Source: CAYLJJ01 sp964384025
GTDB lineage: Bacteria > Myxococcota_A > Bradymonadia > UBA7976 > UBA1532
Length of the DNA: 64,000 nucleotides
Direction of reading: 5' to 3'
Assembly: GCA_964384025.1 (NCBI GenBank)
Contig: CAYLJJ010000002.1
Location: forward strand, 62,001-126,000
Shown: piece after piece, positions 40,603-51,007 of the stretch
How the letters are laid out: each line of letters starts with the position of its first letter
How positions within the stretch are numbered: position 1 is the stretch's first letter
The notes under the pieces: model-generated
Seen by the model: only the letters and a program-made list of their open reading frames with translations
The model's database searches: none
Told to the model about the DNA's origin: nothing
Program-made: the position numbers and the translations under genes

Positions 40603-42998
40603 TGAAAAAATCTGTTTTAAAAGGAGCTTGGCTCCTGCTGCTCTCTCTCTGGAGTTGTGAGCCTGCCAAACCACACTCCCTCTATCTCCCCGATCTCTCT
40701 CATGAAGATCAGAGGCTCTTGCTGGACAGCAAAGTTCAAGATCTGGATGAGGGACTGGCCCCAGATCGAGGAGATTTCCTCCTCTTGGAAAGAGCCTTGG
40801 ATGGAGATCTGAGCAATTTGGATGGAGATCTAGGCGCTTCGGATGGGGACCTGGCTGCCTCAGACGGGGATCTCGCTGCCTTAGATGGGGACCTGCTCTC
40901 TCTGGATGCAGAGCCTCCAGATGCTCCTCCTTCAGCTTTTAAGATTCTCAGCAGCCGCAGTGACGCTTGGCTGCTCTGGCGCAAGGGAGCTGAGATCTTC
41001 GCCGCTGAGGCTACCGGAGAGGAGTTGGGTCCAATTTTGGCGCTGGGAGCAGCCGATGAGTTGGTGGCAGAGCGCACCTCAGGAGGACGGCCCTATGTGA
41101 TCCTCCCCACCGAAGAGGGTTTAAAGCTACGAGAGCTGGGCAGCGATCTAGAGCAGCCTCTTCAACTCTACCCCCCCATTCTCAGCGCCAACCGCAGTGA
41201 GCAGATCATCTTCCTGGGTCGCAGCGGAGTTGAGCCTGAAGCTCCACTGGCTTGGCAGATCTTGGAGAGCGGCCAATTGGGTACGCTTCAGATCGATCCT
41301 CAAGGCCTCTCTATGCCTGTTCAAATTCTCCCCGCTTTAGAGCAGTGGGTTCTCCTCTATGAGGATGGGCTCTGTGCCAGCTTGGGCGCAGGGCGACTTA
41401 CGGTAGAGCCCTGGCGCTGCCACGCCCGTCCAGGCTCTCGCGCGGTTGGAGATCTCCAACAGATACTCAACGTCGGGCTCCAAGAGGGGAAATTGCTGGT
41501 CTGGAGCGCTCTTCCAGGCTCTGCAGAGGGGCCTGAGCAAGAGAACCCCTTTATTCCCCCTGTGATCTTGGCCGAGGGGGTTGAGCAGCTCAACTGGCTG
41601 CCCCCTCTCAGAGAGGGGTTGGCGCTGGAGATAGGAGAGGAGCTTTGGATTATCCAAGAGGATGGCAGCCTGCATCTACCCCTAACGGAGCCTCCGCTGG
41701 GCCTCATCTATGAACGCCGAAGAGCGCAGCTGGTCTTCTGGGATGCTGAAGCTGCCCAGCCCTCGATCCGTGAGGTGGAGGCTGAGGCGGGGCCAGATCT
41801 TCCTCTTGCTCTTCCCAGGGATCCAGACTGTAGCCATAACCTCGCCCCTGAAGATTGCAGCGCCCAAGATATGGATTGTAACACCGTGGAGAAGGGAGGG
41901 CTCTGCTGTGGAAAATCCAGCCCCAGCCTACAAGCCAACCTCCCTCAGGGGCAGCTCCCCCAAGGCCCAGGCTTTGCCGCTGTCAGCGATTTGGGGATTC
42001 TCATTTTTCAGGGCTCCACAGGCCCTACAGGCGAGAGCGTCCGCCTCCAGCGTCACGGCTTTGGCCAAGACTCAGGGGCAGAGCTGCTCCTCACCGCTGA
42101 GTGGCCAGGAGTTTTGAAGGTCAAGGAGTTTGACAACGACACCTCTATCCTCGTCGCCCTGGGAGAGCGGCGCCCTGATCTGAATCCTGAAGCTGATCCA
42201 GAGGAGGTCCTACTCTTCTTTGCCCCTACAGAGGAGCGCCCGGAGGCGACCATATCTCCCAGTCCCTGCGAACAGGTCTTGGCCCTTCGTCTGCTCAACT
42301 TGGAGGGCCGCGCGCGGATCTTCTGCTCAGATCGCGCCGTCGATCTAGAGCCTGGAGGAGCTGAGCTTGAGTTGCCCTATCCTGAAGGAGCGGCGCTGGA
42401 TTGGGCGCGTCGCTACGCAGGGGGAGATCCCCTACAGCTCCTGGTCTCTCGGGGAGCGCGACTGGAGCTTTGGCGAGATGGAGACTCCTTTGAACAGCTT
42501 CCGCTCCCTGAGGCTCTCGCGGCCCTCAGCCCTGAGGAGTTTCAGCTTCCTTTTCAGATGCCTGTCGCTGAGGGAGGCTTGATGGCGCGCTTGAACGAGG
42601 GGCTTTTGGAGGTCTATGAGAGCGGCGCATGGCGCTCTAGCCCTGCCAGTAGCTGGCCTCTGGAGGCGCAGATCTCCGAAACTCAGCCCTGGGCTCTCTC
42701 TCTGGGCTACTTTGAATCTCCAGAGGAGCGCGATGAGCGAGAGAGCTTGGGGATCTTTGTTCACGACTTGCGCCCTGATGCGCTCCACTGGGGGCGAGAG
42801 TTGCCTGGACAGAGCAACCTTCAAGCGCGCTCTTATCAGGGGCTCTTGAAGATCCACGGCAGCAGCGAACAGCTCCCTGACTGGATACGCTTTCTGGGTT
42901 TGACCGACGTGGGTACCGCCGAAATCAGCCTCTTAGGCTACGACCTGGAGTGCTTTGAGATCGCTCTGGAGTCTGAGGAGCCTGAGGAGGGCGGCTGA
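40602..42998 (+). CDS. Lipoprotein with DGDL heptad repeats
   Basis: 798 residues from the ATG at 40602, which shares one base with the stop of the gene before. The signal ends in LLSLWSC, a lipobox. Residues ~66-101 are five 7-residue units of the form (L/S)DGDL-x-x, encoded by 21-bp tandem repeats at 40798-40902, close to Asp-rich Ca2+-binding repeats. The remaining ~690 residues contain many Trp-rich beta-strand stretches of the propeller kind and a small cysteine cluster (~412-440). Likely a surface-exposed outer-membrane lipoprotein. It ends 1 base before the convergent patatin gene's stop. Function unknown. Confidence 0.75.
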   Translation: MKKSVLKGAWLLLLSLWSCEPAKPHSLYLPDLSHEDQRLLLDSKVQDLDEGLAPDRGDFLLLERALDGDLSNLDGDLGASDGDLAASDGDLAALDGDLLSLDAEPPDAPPSAFKILSSRSDAWLLWRKGAEIFAAEATGEELGPILALGAADELVAERTSGGRPYVILPTEEGLKLRELGSDLEQPLQLYPPILSANRSEQIIFLGRSGVEPEAPLAWQILESGQLGTLQIDPQGLSMPVQILPALEQWVLLYEDGLCASLGAGRLTVEPWRCHARPGSRAVGDLQQILNVGLQEGKLLVWSALPGSAEGPEQENPFIPPVILAEGVEQLNWLPPLREGLALEIGEELWIIQEDGSLHLPLTEPPLGLIYERRRAQLVFWDAEAAQPSIREVEAEAGPDLPLALPRDPDCSHNLAPEDCSAQDMDCNTVEKGGLCCGKSSPSLQANLPQGQLPQGPGFAAVSDLGILIFQGSTGPTGESVRLQRHGFGQDSGAELLLTAEWPGVLKVKEFDNDTSILVALGERRPDLNPEADPEEVLLFFAPTEERPEATISPSPCEQVLALRLLNLEGRARIFCSDRAVDLEPGGAELELPYPEGAALDWARRYAGGDPLQLLVSRGARLELWRDGDSFEQLPLPEALAALSPEEFQLPFQMPVAEGGLMARLNEGLLEVYESGAWRSSPASSWPLEAQISETQPWALSLGYFESPEERDERESLGIFVHDLRPDALHWGRELPGQSNLQARSYQGLLKIHGSSEQLPDWIRFLGLTDVGTAEISLLGYDLECFEIALESEEPEEGG
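40798..40902 (+). repeat. 21-bp tandem repeat array (five units)
   Basis: Unit starts at 40798, 40818/19, 40839, 40860 and 40881, with a sixth, degenerate unit at 40902. Each codes for seven residues with the core DGDL. Synonymous positions differ, so the repeats are old or maintained by selection on the protein. Confidence 0.75.
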
Positions 42999-44174
42999 TC
43001 AGGAGAAGAGCCGCATCAGATCGTCTTGGCGGGAGCGAGCATCCTCGATACCCAGGTTGATCAGCTTCTCACAGAAGCCTCCATCAAAGAGCAGCAAGCT
43101 GGTCAGCTCGGCGGCGTCTTCAGGCTCTAGAGTCACCAACATGCGGGTCAACTTGCTGCTCATCCCTCGTCCAGAGAGGTGTCCCCCCCGTACATGCTCC
43201 GCGGCCATCCGAGCGATCTCTTGACTGGGCCTGAGGACCACATGGGGCACCTTACGATAAGCAGCTCCTCGGATCGGCTTTACCGTGGAGTTAAGACGAT
43301 CGATGAAAGAGGGTCCGAAGGCTTGCTCCCCCTCCTCAATGAGTTGGTTCATATGCGCGAGGCGGATAAGATCATAGTCGACCTGCTCCAACATCAGAGA
43401 GTTGAGGACCTTCCCCATAAGGAAGATGGGGTTGTTGAGGCGTTTTTGCCAGTCGGGCATATGCCCCTCACGCCCCAGGCGTTTTTCATAACCCAAGCCC
43501 ACCGCCAACAGGCGCTCGGAGCCGAGGCGCAGGGCGGGAGAGAGGGGGGTATTTTGTCGCAGCCCCCCATCTACATAGGGGATGCCATCGATGAGGGTCG
43601 CAGGGAAGACAAAGGGGATGGAGGCAGAGGCGCGGATATGGTCGGCGTTGATCCGTACATAGACAGGGCGCACATGGGGATCACGGGAGAGCTGCCGAGG
43701 GCGACCATCGGCGGTCTCATAGAAGATCACCGTTTTCCCTGTGGGGACTTGAGTACAAGAGATGCTGATGGCATCAGCGAGAAAATCGTTTAGGTTGGCG
43801 TGGATCATCTCCCAATCGAGGGCTGTCTTGATCAGCTTGATGATGGGATCTGGCATAAAAAAGGATTGATGTTTATTACGGCCCAGGAGCCAAGCGGGGA
43901 GATTCATCACTTGGTTGAGAGAGATGGGCAGCAGCTCTTCCATATCCAGATTTTTCCAGATATTCACGAGGCGTCGAACGCCGACAGCAGGTTCATGGAG
44001 GTGAGCTGCCATGATGGCGATATTCAGCGCACCGATGGAGGTTCCACAGAGCACCTGGAAGCGGGCCCGCTCCCTCAGCCGGAACGGAGCTTCCACAAAG
44101 AGATAGTAGAGTACCCCCGCCTCATAAGCACCGCGAGCGCCTCCTCCCGACAGGACCAGACCACATTTAGCCAA
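42999..44174 (-). CDS. Patatin-like phospholipase
   Basis: 391 residues from the TTG at 44174, which follows AGGAGG by 4 bases; the frame is open 8 codons further. The oxyanion loop GLVLSGGGARGAYEAGV (GGGxRG) is at ~10-25, the nucleophile elbow GTSIG at ~43-47, and the catalytic Asp in VDGGLRQNTP at ~197. These are the Ser-Asp dyad motifs of patatin/RssA-family acyl hydrolases. No signal peptide or membrane helix; the substrate is probably a phospholipid or acyl-CoA derivative. Convergent with the DGDL lipoprotein gene. Confidence 0.92.
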   Translation of the reverse strand: MAKCGLVLSGGGARGAYEAGVLYYLFVEAPFRLRERARFQVLCGTSIGALNIAIMAAHLHEPAVGVRRLVNIWKNLDMEELLPISLNQVMNLPAWLLGRNKHQSFFMPDPIIKLIKTALDWEMIHANLNDFLADAISISCTQVPTGKTVIFYETADGRPRQLSRDPHVRPVYVRINADHIRASASIPFVFPATLIDGIPYVDGGLRQNTPLSPALRLGSERLLAVGLGYEKRLGREGHMPDWQKRLNNPIFLMGKVLNSLMLEQVDYDLIRLAHMNQLIEEGEQAFGPSFIDRLNSTVKPIRGAAYRKVPHVVLRPSQEIARMAAEHVRGGHLSGRGMSSKLTRMLVTLEPEDAAELTSLLLFDGGFCEKLINLGIEDARSRQDDLMRLFS

Positions 44175-44198
44175 GGGGCCTCCTCTCTTTAGGGCCAA

Positions 44199-44686
44199 AC
44201 AATCGATGAAACATCTTTGCAGGAGGATGCGCCCTGAGTCCTCTGAAATCCAAAAAGTTCTTTAATTTAGAGTGCAGCTGTGGTTCGGCATCAAACTTTT
44301 TCAATACCTCCACCAAACTCAGAGTGCTCCAAACACCCTGCTGGCAATCTTGATCATGTGGTCCTGATTACTCTATTTTCTCAGCCTAGTGGTCGAGTTT
44401 AAGAGCTCCCATAAACGCCTGAATTTTTCGGTAGGCCACGCCTAAGTCATGGCGGTTTAGAAAGTGAACTGTGAGCCATTTTGAGGAGCTGAGCGCTGTG
44501 GGGCGAGTTGTCATCATCTTGGCTGAAATCAGGGATGTTGGGTTGCCTTTTGATACGCAAGGCCTGAGGCTTAACCTTTTCCTATCTGCACATTTTGGCA
44601 TTCGATAGGCGATCAGCTGGTGTTGCGGGATGGAGAGTATCCTGGCGGCTCTCTGTGCAACTGATAAATTTCAGCTAATAAACCTA
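44199..44686. other. 490-bp stretch without a recognised gene
   Basis: It separates the patatin gene from the giant TPR gene, both on the minus strand. A frame of 71 codons on the minus strand (44386-44601) has ordinary codon use but no recognisable domain and no good ribosome-binding site. I see no tRNA, no repeat and no clear promoter. Confidence 0.4.
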
Positions 44687-47600
44687 CTATTCCAATAGGA
44701 GACCTATCTTTTTTCGAATTTGAAAGTATTCTGCAGATATAGAAAATGAAACGAGAGCCTCAATACGCTTTTCCCTAGAAAGGGTGTCCTCTTTAGATCT
44801 ACGAATAGAGTTTGCGCACGCTCCTAGATCATTTGACAACAGGAATCCAACTCTATCAGCAGACAATGTAAGTGTTTCTAACCAAACTTTGATGTTAAGG
44901 CTGTCTTTAGAGACTAAATTTGACAGCATCTCTTTTTTTTCGTCGGATAGCCTTAAGAAGCCTTTAACCAATGTATCTTTATGAATCCCAGGTATCCTTT
45001 TTTGAGGAAATAGGGCTTTCTTTAAGCTGGCTAGTGTTAAACTGAGCCGAGAAAAACGGTGTTCGTAAAGTTCATTTAAGGAGGCTATAAAATGGTGTTG
45101 GCTGGTCATATATACAGAGCGGGCGCAGATAAAGATGAGTTCAGCAGGTTTTTTTCCACTCAAGAGATCTGTTCCGATCAGAAATGCAGGCCGAGGAAAA
45201 TTGACTATTTTTATCCCACTAAAGCCATCAGGGCCTCGGTAGCAGTCAAGAATATCAAGTCCGATAACACGAGATATGTATTTAAGAGTCTGACCAAGCA
45301 GACTCTCCTGCTTAAGATCAAGTATACTCTTACGTTTATGGATGCGATGATCTCTATATGTATCCATCATAAGAGGTTGGATAACATGATATAAATTCAT
45401 AAAGATCCTGTCTAGATTCTTGTTTTTTCCGGGATGGTTAACATTGATCCAATCATCTAATTCTAAGCTTCTGATCGAATCGTAGGCAGTCCTTCCTCTG
45501 TATTGTTCATAAAACACCCGCTCTTCTTCGTTTGATTGTCCTAGGAAATTCAATGTTCTCGATATACACCAAGATGAATCAAGCGAATCTATATTCAGGA
45601 ATAAATATTTTAGTTTATGCAGATTTTCTATTCCTGGTGGAACAAAATTTATAATTTGTCGATGGTGTACGATCGCTTCCTCGAAATTCTCAACATATTC
45701 ATTAAGCTCAGCCAAAGCGAGGTGGAGTTGAATATCTTTTGGTCTTATCTTTAATGCGACATTGTATGCTCTGATTGCTTCCTCATAATCTAAAAGATAA
45801 GATCTATTTATTTCTCCAAGATTTCTCGAAAGAGCAAGAATGACCTTATCCCCTAATTTATTTTCTATAGCGCGCTGCATCATACGGAAATATGCTTTAC
45901 CTTGAAGTATATGATCTCTATTCCTTGATAGAATTTCGTCAAGGGAGCGAAATGCTTTAAGCATAGTTGGATCTTGGTCTAAAGCAAGGTCAAATAACTT
46001 GACCGCATCAGATTCATCAAATTTAGACTGGATAAGTCCAGCCTCATAATAGAGTTGAGCACGCTTTCTATTGTCATTTTCCAGGATGATTGCTCGTCGG
46101 ATAAGCGCAATTTTTGAAATTTTATCATTCTGAGAATCTATCAAACTCATCATCTTATTTATGATGATTAAATCATCCCCATCTTCAAACATTGCCTCTT
46201 CATAGAGCTTCAATGCTTCTCCAACATCTCCAACATCTACCAAGAGACCAGCGAGAGAGATAAGTTCTCTCTTTTTCTCCGGTCCATTTTCCATTGAGTT
46301 GACGATAATTCTTTGATGTTTTGTTACATCATGCCATCTTTCAGATTCTCTTAGCGCTGCAACCAATCGCTTTCTTACTTCAACATTTTCTGCATCATAT
46401 TCTAAAGAATATTCGAATGAGAGAGAGGCAGCGATATAATCAGACTCACAGGATTGAATATAGCCATAATCACTATAGATCTCAGCGATTTTGGTCACTG
46501 GAAGTTTGAGGTCTTCTAGAGAGAGGAGCTGTTCATAGAATCCCTTCGCTTCTTCTAAATAATCTGCTTTGAACAACCCTGATGCCAGCTGAAGCAGGAT
46601 CTCTCGGCTTCCACCATCAAGATCATATCCGCGCCTGAGATGTTCGATAGAGAGGGAGAGATCATCTGAGATCTTCGCAAGTTTTAAATGTATCTCTGCT
46701 AATTCTTTCGGATCATCGACCAGAGAGAGCAGTCTTCGAAGGAGAGTACAAGCCTCCTCATTATTCTCCTCTCTGATCGCTTGAGAAGAGAGCTGGCGTA
46801 GAGAGAATATCTCATGAGGATCGATTTCAAGGGCACGTCGAAGGAATGGGAGACCCTTCTCAGCTGCTCCCAGATGTTCGATATAGAGCGAAGCGATCTC
46901 AACGAGGAGGGCTGCCGAGGGGGGATCGCTGGGTAGAGAATTGAGAAAATCCAAGAAAAGAAGCCACTCTTCTCGCTTCGCAAACGCGCTCTTTAAAACA
47001 GAGAGCGCTTGCTCATCGCTGGGGTCTGATTCCAACACTCTACGCCACAGAGGTTCAGACTCCTCTGGAGTTTGGCAAAGTTGGATGGCTCGCTTAAGAG
47101 TTCCAGCACGTTCAGAGGGCTCCCTCGCCTCAGCCTCCCTTAGGAAAAGCTTGATCGCCTCCTCTCTCTCCCCCAATTCCGCTCTAAGTTCGCCCAGGAT
47201 TCTTAAAGTTTCGATCTCTTCGGGGAAGAGTTCAAGGATCGGCTCCAGAGTACGGATGGCTCTATGTAGATCGTTCAGGGGTCCTCTCAGAAGCTCAGCC
47301 AAGCTTTGCCTGACCGTGACCTGCTCGCCGGGGTAGAGAGACTCTAGATGTTCGGTATAGATATCCGCGAGATCATCCCAATGCTCCTCAGCGCGGTGCA
47401 ACCTTTCTAAGGCCTCCAATGCGCCCTGGTCTTGAGGAGCTAAGGCCAGCATCTCTCGGTAAGCATCGATGGCTGCTTGTGAGTCCTTGAACTCCTCCTC
47501 TTGGATTTGAGCGATCTGGCTGTAGATCTCAAGTTGTTGCTCTGGAGCAACCAGCTCCATACGGATCAAATAGACCTCAATCAGAGCAGCCCAGCGTTCT

Positions 47601-49267
47601 CTCGCTTGGTAGAGCCTCTCAAGAGCGCTCAGAGCAGGCTCCGATGTTCTATCCAGTGAGACGACCCTTTGGTATGCGTCTATCGCTCGCTCGAGATCAC
47701 CTGACTCTTCCCAAAGGGGACCCAACTCTAAGAGCAGCTCGAGATACTCTTCCTGCTCTGCCAGATTTTCTCTCTGTTGAAGAAGCTCTACGAGCTGATC
47801 AAGCTTTCCCGCCGCTCGATACAGATCTCTCAACGCAAGATTGTTCTCCAGATTGTCTTCATCGATCTCAGCGATCTTTAGGCGAGTTTCTAGGGCGCCC
47901 TCTGTGTGCCCCTCCCGAGTCAAGATCTCTGCCTTACGCAGGAGCAAAGATCTCTGATCCTGGATCGACAAAGCGATATCTGCCCTGTGTCCTAAGAGCA
48001 ATACTTGGTTCTGCCAATCTCCTTTCAACTCCGTCAATTTCAGGAGGCGCTCTAGGAGCGTATCATTGGCTGGATCTAACTCTAAGAGCAACTCCAGCTG
48101 TCGAGCCGCCTCTTCTAAATCTCCCGACTCCTCACACCAAGTCGCGAGTTGCCTTCTGAGCTGATCAGCCTCTTGGGGGTGGGCGCAGGCCACATGTTCG
48201 TAGAGCTCGTAAAGCTCCGACCACATATGGGTCATCTCCGCTAGACGGCTGAGATGCTCCTCCCAATAGACCCTGTTGGGGATCTCCTCAAAGGCGCGAG
48301 TAAGAAGACTGAAAGCGCGAACAGGAGCTTGGAGTCGCTCTTCAGAGATCTGAGCAATCTCACTGAGGAGCGCTACACGCTCCGACTCCTTTGAGGTGTA
48401 GGAAAGCTGACCCTCCAAGAGCGCGAGGAGAGCCTCCCAATCCTCAGCCTCGTCGAAGAGAGTCCTCAAGTTTTGGATAACTCTTGGGTGATCGGGTCTG
48501 ATCGTCTGGATCTGCTCTAGGGCCTCCGCAGCCTCTTCTCTCTCTCCCTGTTGGAGGTGAAGCTCACCCAGAGAGAAGAGCGCTTCAAGCTGCTCCTCCT
48601 CACCTTGACTCTCTTGAACAGCCAAAGAGAGCGCTCGCTTGAGGAGCTTGAGACCCAGGGCTTGAGCACCACCAGAGAGAAGCTCCTGTGCGAACTTCTC
48701 CAAGGGCTTTGCCCGCTCGATCTCTTGATCACAGATCTGCAGCACCTCCCTCTCCAGCTCCTCTGTCGCCAACGCTGGATCTTGGAGAAGATCGCCATAG
48801 AGTGAGAGCAGCTCCAAGACAGCTTCCCCCTGACGCGCAAAGTGTAAAGCGGCCTTCATACTTTGGGGATCGAGAGCACCTCTAGAGAGCGCTCTTTTCA
48901 TCCAGGAGAAGCTTTCTTCGCCCAAGCCTCCAAGGCTGCGAAGCTGAGCCATCCGCTTGTCATCCTCGACTCGATCTGCTTTGGAGTGTTCCAAGCGATC
49001 CGCCGCCGCGTTCCAATCCTCACGCCGGAGGAGCGGAAGAAAGAGCGCTTTATCCACCTCCTGGCGGCTCCCTGGAGGAGAGGTCTGTTCTAGGCTGCTC
49101 AGGGTCAGAGCGTGTTGGGGCTCAAAGCTTAGGATCTCCAACTGAGTTTCAATCAACCCAGAGTCTGCGCTCTGCTCCTGAAGCTGACTTAACTCCAAGA
49201 GGAGAGGCAGCCGGCTCGATCCCTGGAGGCGCTGGAGGTCTGCACGAATCTTGGCTTCAGCTCTCAT
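44687..49267 (-). CDS. Giant TPR-repeat protein
   Basis: 1526 residues from the ATG at 49267, which has AAGGAG 5 bases upstream; a further ATG 14 codons earlier has none. Nearly the whole protein consists of TPR-type helical pairs, for example AIDAYREMLALAPQDQGALE and DLERAIDAYQRVVSLDRTSE. The last ~380 residues have no TPR signature and contain a stretch (IFICARSVYMTSQHHFIASL) of globular type. DNA coding for the C-terminal half (44687 to about 46700) is much more AT-rich than the N-terminal half and the flanks. Without signal peptide or membrane helix it is probably a large cytoplasmic scaffold. Related TPR giants with this C-terminal domain are common in Myxococcota. Confidence 0.85.
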   Translation of the reverse strand: MRAEAKIRADLQRLQGSSRLPLLLELSQLQEQSADSGLIETQLEILSFEPQHALTLSSLEQTSPPGSRQEVDKALFLPLLRREDWNAAADRLEHSKADRVEDDKRMAQLRSLGGLGEESFSWMKRALSRGALDPQSMKAALHFARQGEAVLELLSLYGDLLQDPALATEELEREVLQICDQEIERAKPLEKFAQELLSGGAQALGLKLLKRALSLAVQESQGEEEQLEALFSLGELHLQQGEREEAAEALEQIQTIRPDHPRVIQNLRTLFDEAEDWEALLALLEGQLSYTSKESERVALLSEIAQISEERLQAPVRAFSLLTRAFEEIPNRVYWEEHLSRLAEMTHMWSELYELYEHVACAHPQEADQLRRQLATWCEESGDLEEAARQLELLLELDPANDTLLERLLKLTELKGDWQNQVLLLGHRADIALSIQDQRSLLLRKAEILTREGHTEGALETRLKIAEIDEDNLENNLALRDLYRAAGKLDQLVELLQQRENLAEQEEYLELLLELGPLWEESGDLERAIDAYQRVVSLDRTSEPALSALERLYQARERWAALIEVYLIRMELVAPEQQLEIYSQIAQIQEEEFKDSQAAIDAYREMLALAPQDQGALEALERLHRAEEHWDDLADIYTEHLESLYPGEQVTVRQSLAELLRGPLNDLHRAIRTLEPILELFPEEIETLRILGELRAELGEREEAIKLFLREAEAREPSERAGTLKRAIQLCQTPEESEPLWRRVLESDPSDEQALSVLKSAFAKREEWLLFLDFLNSLPSDPPSAALLVEIASLYIEHLGAAEKGLPFLRRALEIDPHEIFSLRQLSSQAIREENNEEACTLLRRLLSLVDDPKELAEIHLKLAKISDDLSLSIEHLRRGYDLDGGSREILLQLASGLFKADYLEEAKGFYEQLLSLEDLKLPVTKIAEIYSDYGYIQSCESDYIAASLSFEYSLEYDAENVEVRKRLVAALRESERWHDVTKHQRIIVNSMENGPEKKRELISLAGLLVDVGDVGEALKLYEEAMFEDGDDLIIINKMMSLIDSQNDKISKIALIRRAIILENDNRKRAQLYYEAGLIQSKFDESDAVKLFDLALDQDPTMLKAFRSLDEILSRNRDHILQGKAYFRMMQRAIENKLGDKVILALSRNLGEINRSYLLDYEEAIRAYNVALKIRPKDIQLHLALAELNEYVENFEEAIVHHRQIINFVPPGIENLHKLKYLFLNIDSLDSSWCISRTLNFLGQSNEEERVFYEQYRGRTAYDSIRSLELDDWINVNHPGKNKNLDRIFMNLYHVIQPLMMDTYRDHRIHKRKSILDLKQESLLGQTLKYISRVIGLDILDCYRGPDGFSGIKIVNFPRPAFLIGTDLLSGKKPAELIFICARSVYMTSQHHFIASLNELYEHRFSRLSLTLASLKKALFPQKRIPGIHKDTLVKGFLRLSDEKKEMLSNLVSKDSLNIKVWLETLTLSADRVGFLLSNDLGACANSIRRSKEDTLSREKRIEALVSFSISAEYFQIRKKIGLLLE

Positions 49268-49390
49268 TGCTTCTCCTTGAGCCCTCCAAGGCTCCAGATA
49301 GGATCTCATATATCACCAAGGAGAGAGATCCTGCGTGATCAAATTTGAGAGGATGGGCATATCGGTTGGGAGTTGTTAGACTGTTAAGCA

Positions 49391-51007
49391 ATGGAACACC
49401 CCGAACAGTATGGCGTGAGGGTTCGCTCACCAGAAAGCTCAGAGGAGTCTATCTCTCTACTGGCCTCCATGATCGCTCCTGTCCTTGGGGTTGATCCTGG
49501 AGATTTGAAACAGGAACTGTTGAAGGATACGCTGATTAAAGCTGAGCTCTCGCTCCGTGAAGCTCAGCAGTTCGTAGCGGTTCTTCGAAGCTTGGGTGCA
49601 AGGGCGGAGCTGTTGGCTCTTCGCGAAGGATCTTGGCACTTCTATCAGGAGAAGGGCTCAAGCATTACCACCCTGACCTCCAAAGAGGGCGGTCTGGGTT
49701 TTATCTCAGAGGAGCTTAAGCGGAATTTCCGCCCACTCACCAGTACCCAGCCTTTTGACGCCAGTATCCTTCGGAGAGCTTTGGAGACATCGAACACTGA
49801 ACCCCCTTCAAAGAGCCCTGCGGTGCTTGAGCTGAGTGAAGATCGGACAGCGATCAGCCCTGGAGGGACCTTACCCTTCAGCAGAGAGCAGCTGGATGAA
49901 GCCCTTAGGAGTGCTGGATTGTCAAGTGGAGGTCTTGATACGCTCCCTTTCAGCAGACAGCAGTTAGATGAGGCCCTGGTACAAGCGGAGTCCTTGACCG
50001 TCTCCTTTGATGGCCGCATCGTCCAGGAAAACCTAAAAAGGAAGCAAGAGCAACGCTCCGACTCTTCAGAAGAGGTTATAGTTCAAGAGGAGCAAGGGAA
50101 GGAGGTTCCAGCGGGTTTAGATGCGACCGTTGAGATGAGCAGCCTGGAGCGAGGTCCCCAGATCTTTGAGTTAGGGATCCCCAAACCCAGATCCCTCCGA
50201 GGGGGTGCAAGCCCCTCAGAAAGGCCCGGGATCTATCACCTGAGCCGAGCCAAGCTCCCTCAGCCACAGGTCACGCTCACAGAGTCCGCTCTAGAGCCAG
50301 AGCTGGAGGCCTCAAGTTCTCCTCCCACGCCCAGAGAGCAGGAGACTTCTGAGATGCTTTCAGACTCAAGGAGGTCCCTGAGTCCTAAGGAAACTCCAGA
50401 ACCAGAGCAACCTCCGAGCCCCAAGAAAGCTTCAGAACCAGAGAAACCTCTTCGCTCTCAGCGTCGTCGATATCAACCAAAACAGGCCCTTCGTCCTGGA
50501 GCCTCTCACAAACCCTGGCTGGCCGCGTTTGCTTCACTCCTCCTCCCTGGGATGGGGCAGGCTTATAATGGTCAGAGAGATCGAGCCCTCTCTATCGCTC
50601 TCAGCGCTCCCCTGATCCTGCCCTGGATCTTTGGAATTTTTGATGCTTGGGTGAGTGCTCGCGCTATCCTTGCTGGAAAAGAACGATCTCCTGGTCCTGA
50701 GACACGCACTCTCCTCTTCGCTCAGCTGGCGCTCAATCTCTCTCTCCTCTTTGGGATCGCCATGGGAGCTTTTATCTGGAGCCGCCTCCAGATACCCTCG
50801 CTTGAGGAGAAGACTCAGGTTCCCATTCTGTTTGAAAAGGATGTTGATCTTCCCAAAAGCGTTGAGGAGTTCGAGGAGATGGCACCTGATGCACAGAAGG
50901 AGATCTCCTCGGATATATGGACGGAGGCTCAGCCAAAGCTACAACCTGAAATCCAAGATAAGGAAGAGCCAGATACCGGCTTTGATTTTAAGAATGTTTC
51001 CCGGTAG
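49391..51007 (+). CDS. Membrane protein with C-terminal helices and repeated linker
   Basis: 538 residues. The first ~85 form a small alpha/beta domain (YGVRVRSPESSEESISLLAS, AQQFVAVLRSLGARAELL). The long middle part is Ser/Glu/Pro-rich and includes the repeated unit LPFSREQLDEAL / LPFSRQQLDEAL. Around residue 373 a cluster of two or three helices begins with LAAFASLLLPGMGQAYNGQ, a TM2/DUF5683-like motif, and a helix LLFAQLALNLSLLFGIAMGA follows. The remaining 75 residues are acidic. Function unknown; likely an inner-membrane protein. ribA starts 81 bases downstream. Confidence 0.75.
   Translation: MEHPEQYGVRVRSPESSEESISLLASMIAPVLGVDPGDLKQELLKDTLIKAELSLREAQQFVAVLRSLGARAELLALREGSWHFYQEKGSSITTLTSKEGGLGFISEELKRNFRPLTSTQPFDASILRRALETSNTEPPSKSPAVLELSEDRTAISPGGTLPFSREQLDEALRSAGLSSGGLDTLPFSRQQLDEALVQAESLTVSFDGRIVQENLKRKQEQRSDSSEEVIVQEEQGKEVPAGLDATVEMSSLERGPQIFELGIPKPRSLRGGASPSERPGIYHLSRAKLPQPQVTLTESALEPELEASSSPPTPREQETSEMLSDSRRSLSPKETPEPEQPPSPKKASEPEKPLRSQRRRYQPKQALRPGASHKPWLAAFASLLLPGMGQAYNGQRDRALSIALSAPLILPWIFGIFDAWVSARAILAGKERSPGPETRTLLFAQLALNLSLLFGIAMGAFIWSRLQIPSLEEKTQVPILFEKDVDLPKSVEEFEEMAPDAQKEISSDIWTEAQPKLQPEIQDKEEPDTGFDFKNVSR

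Noticed and set aside
44386..44601. Minus-strand frame of 71 codons, considered as a transposase remnant
   Set aside because: No catalytic residues or terminal repeats are visible and the resemblance is too weak.
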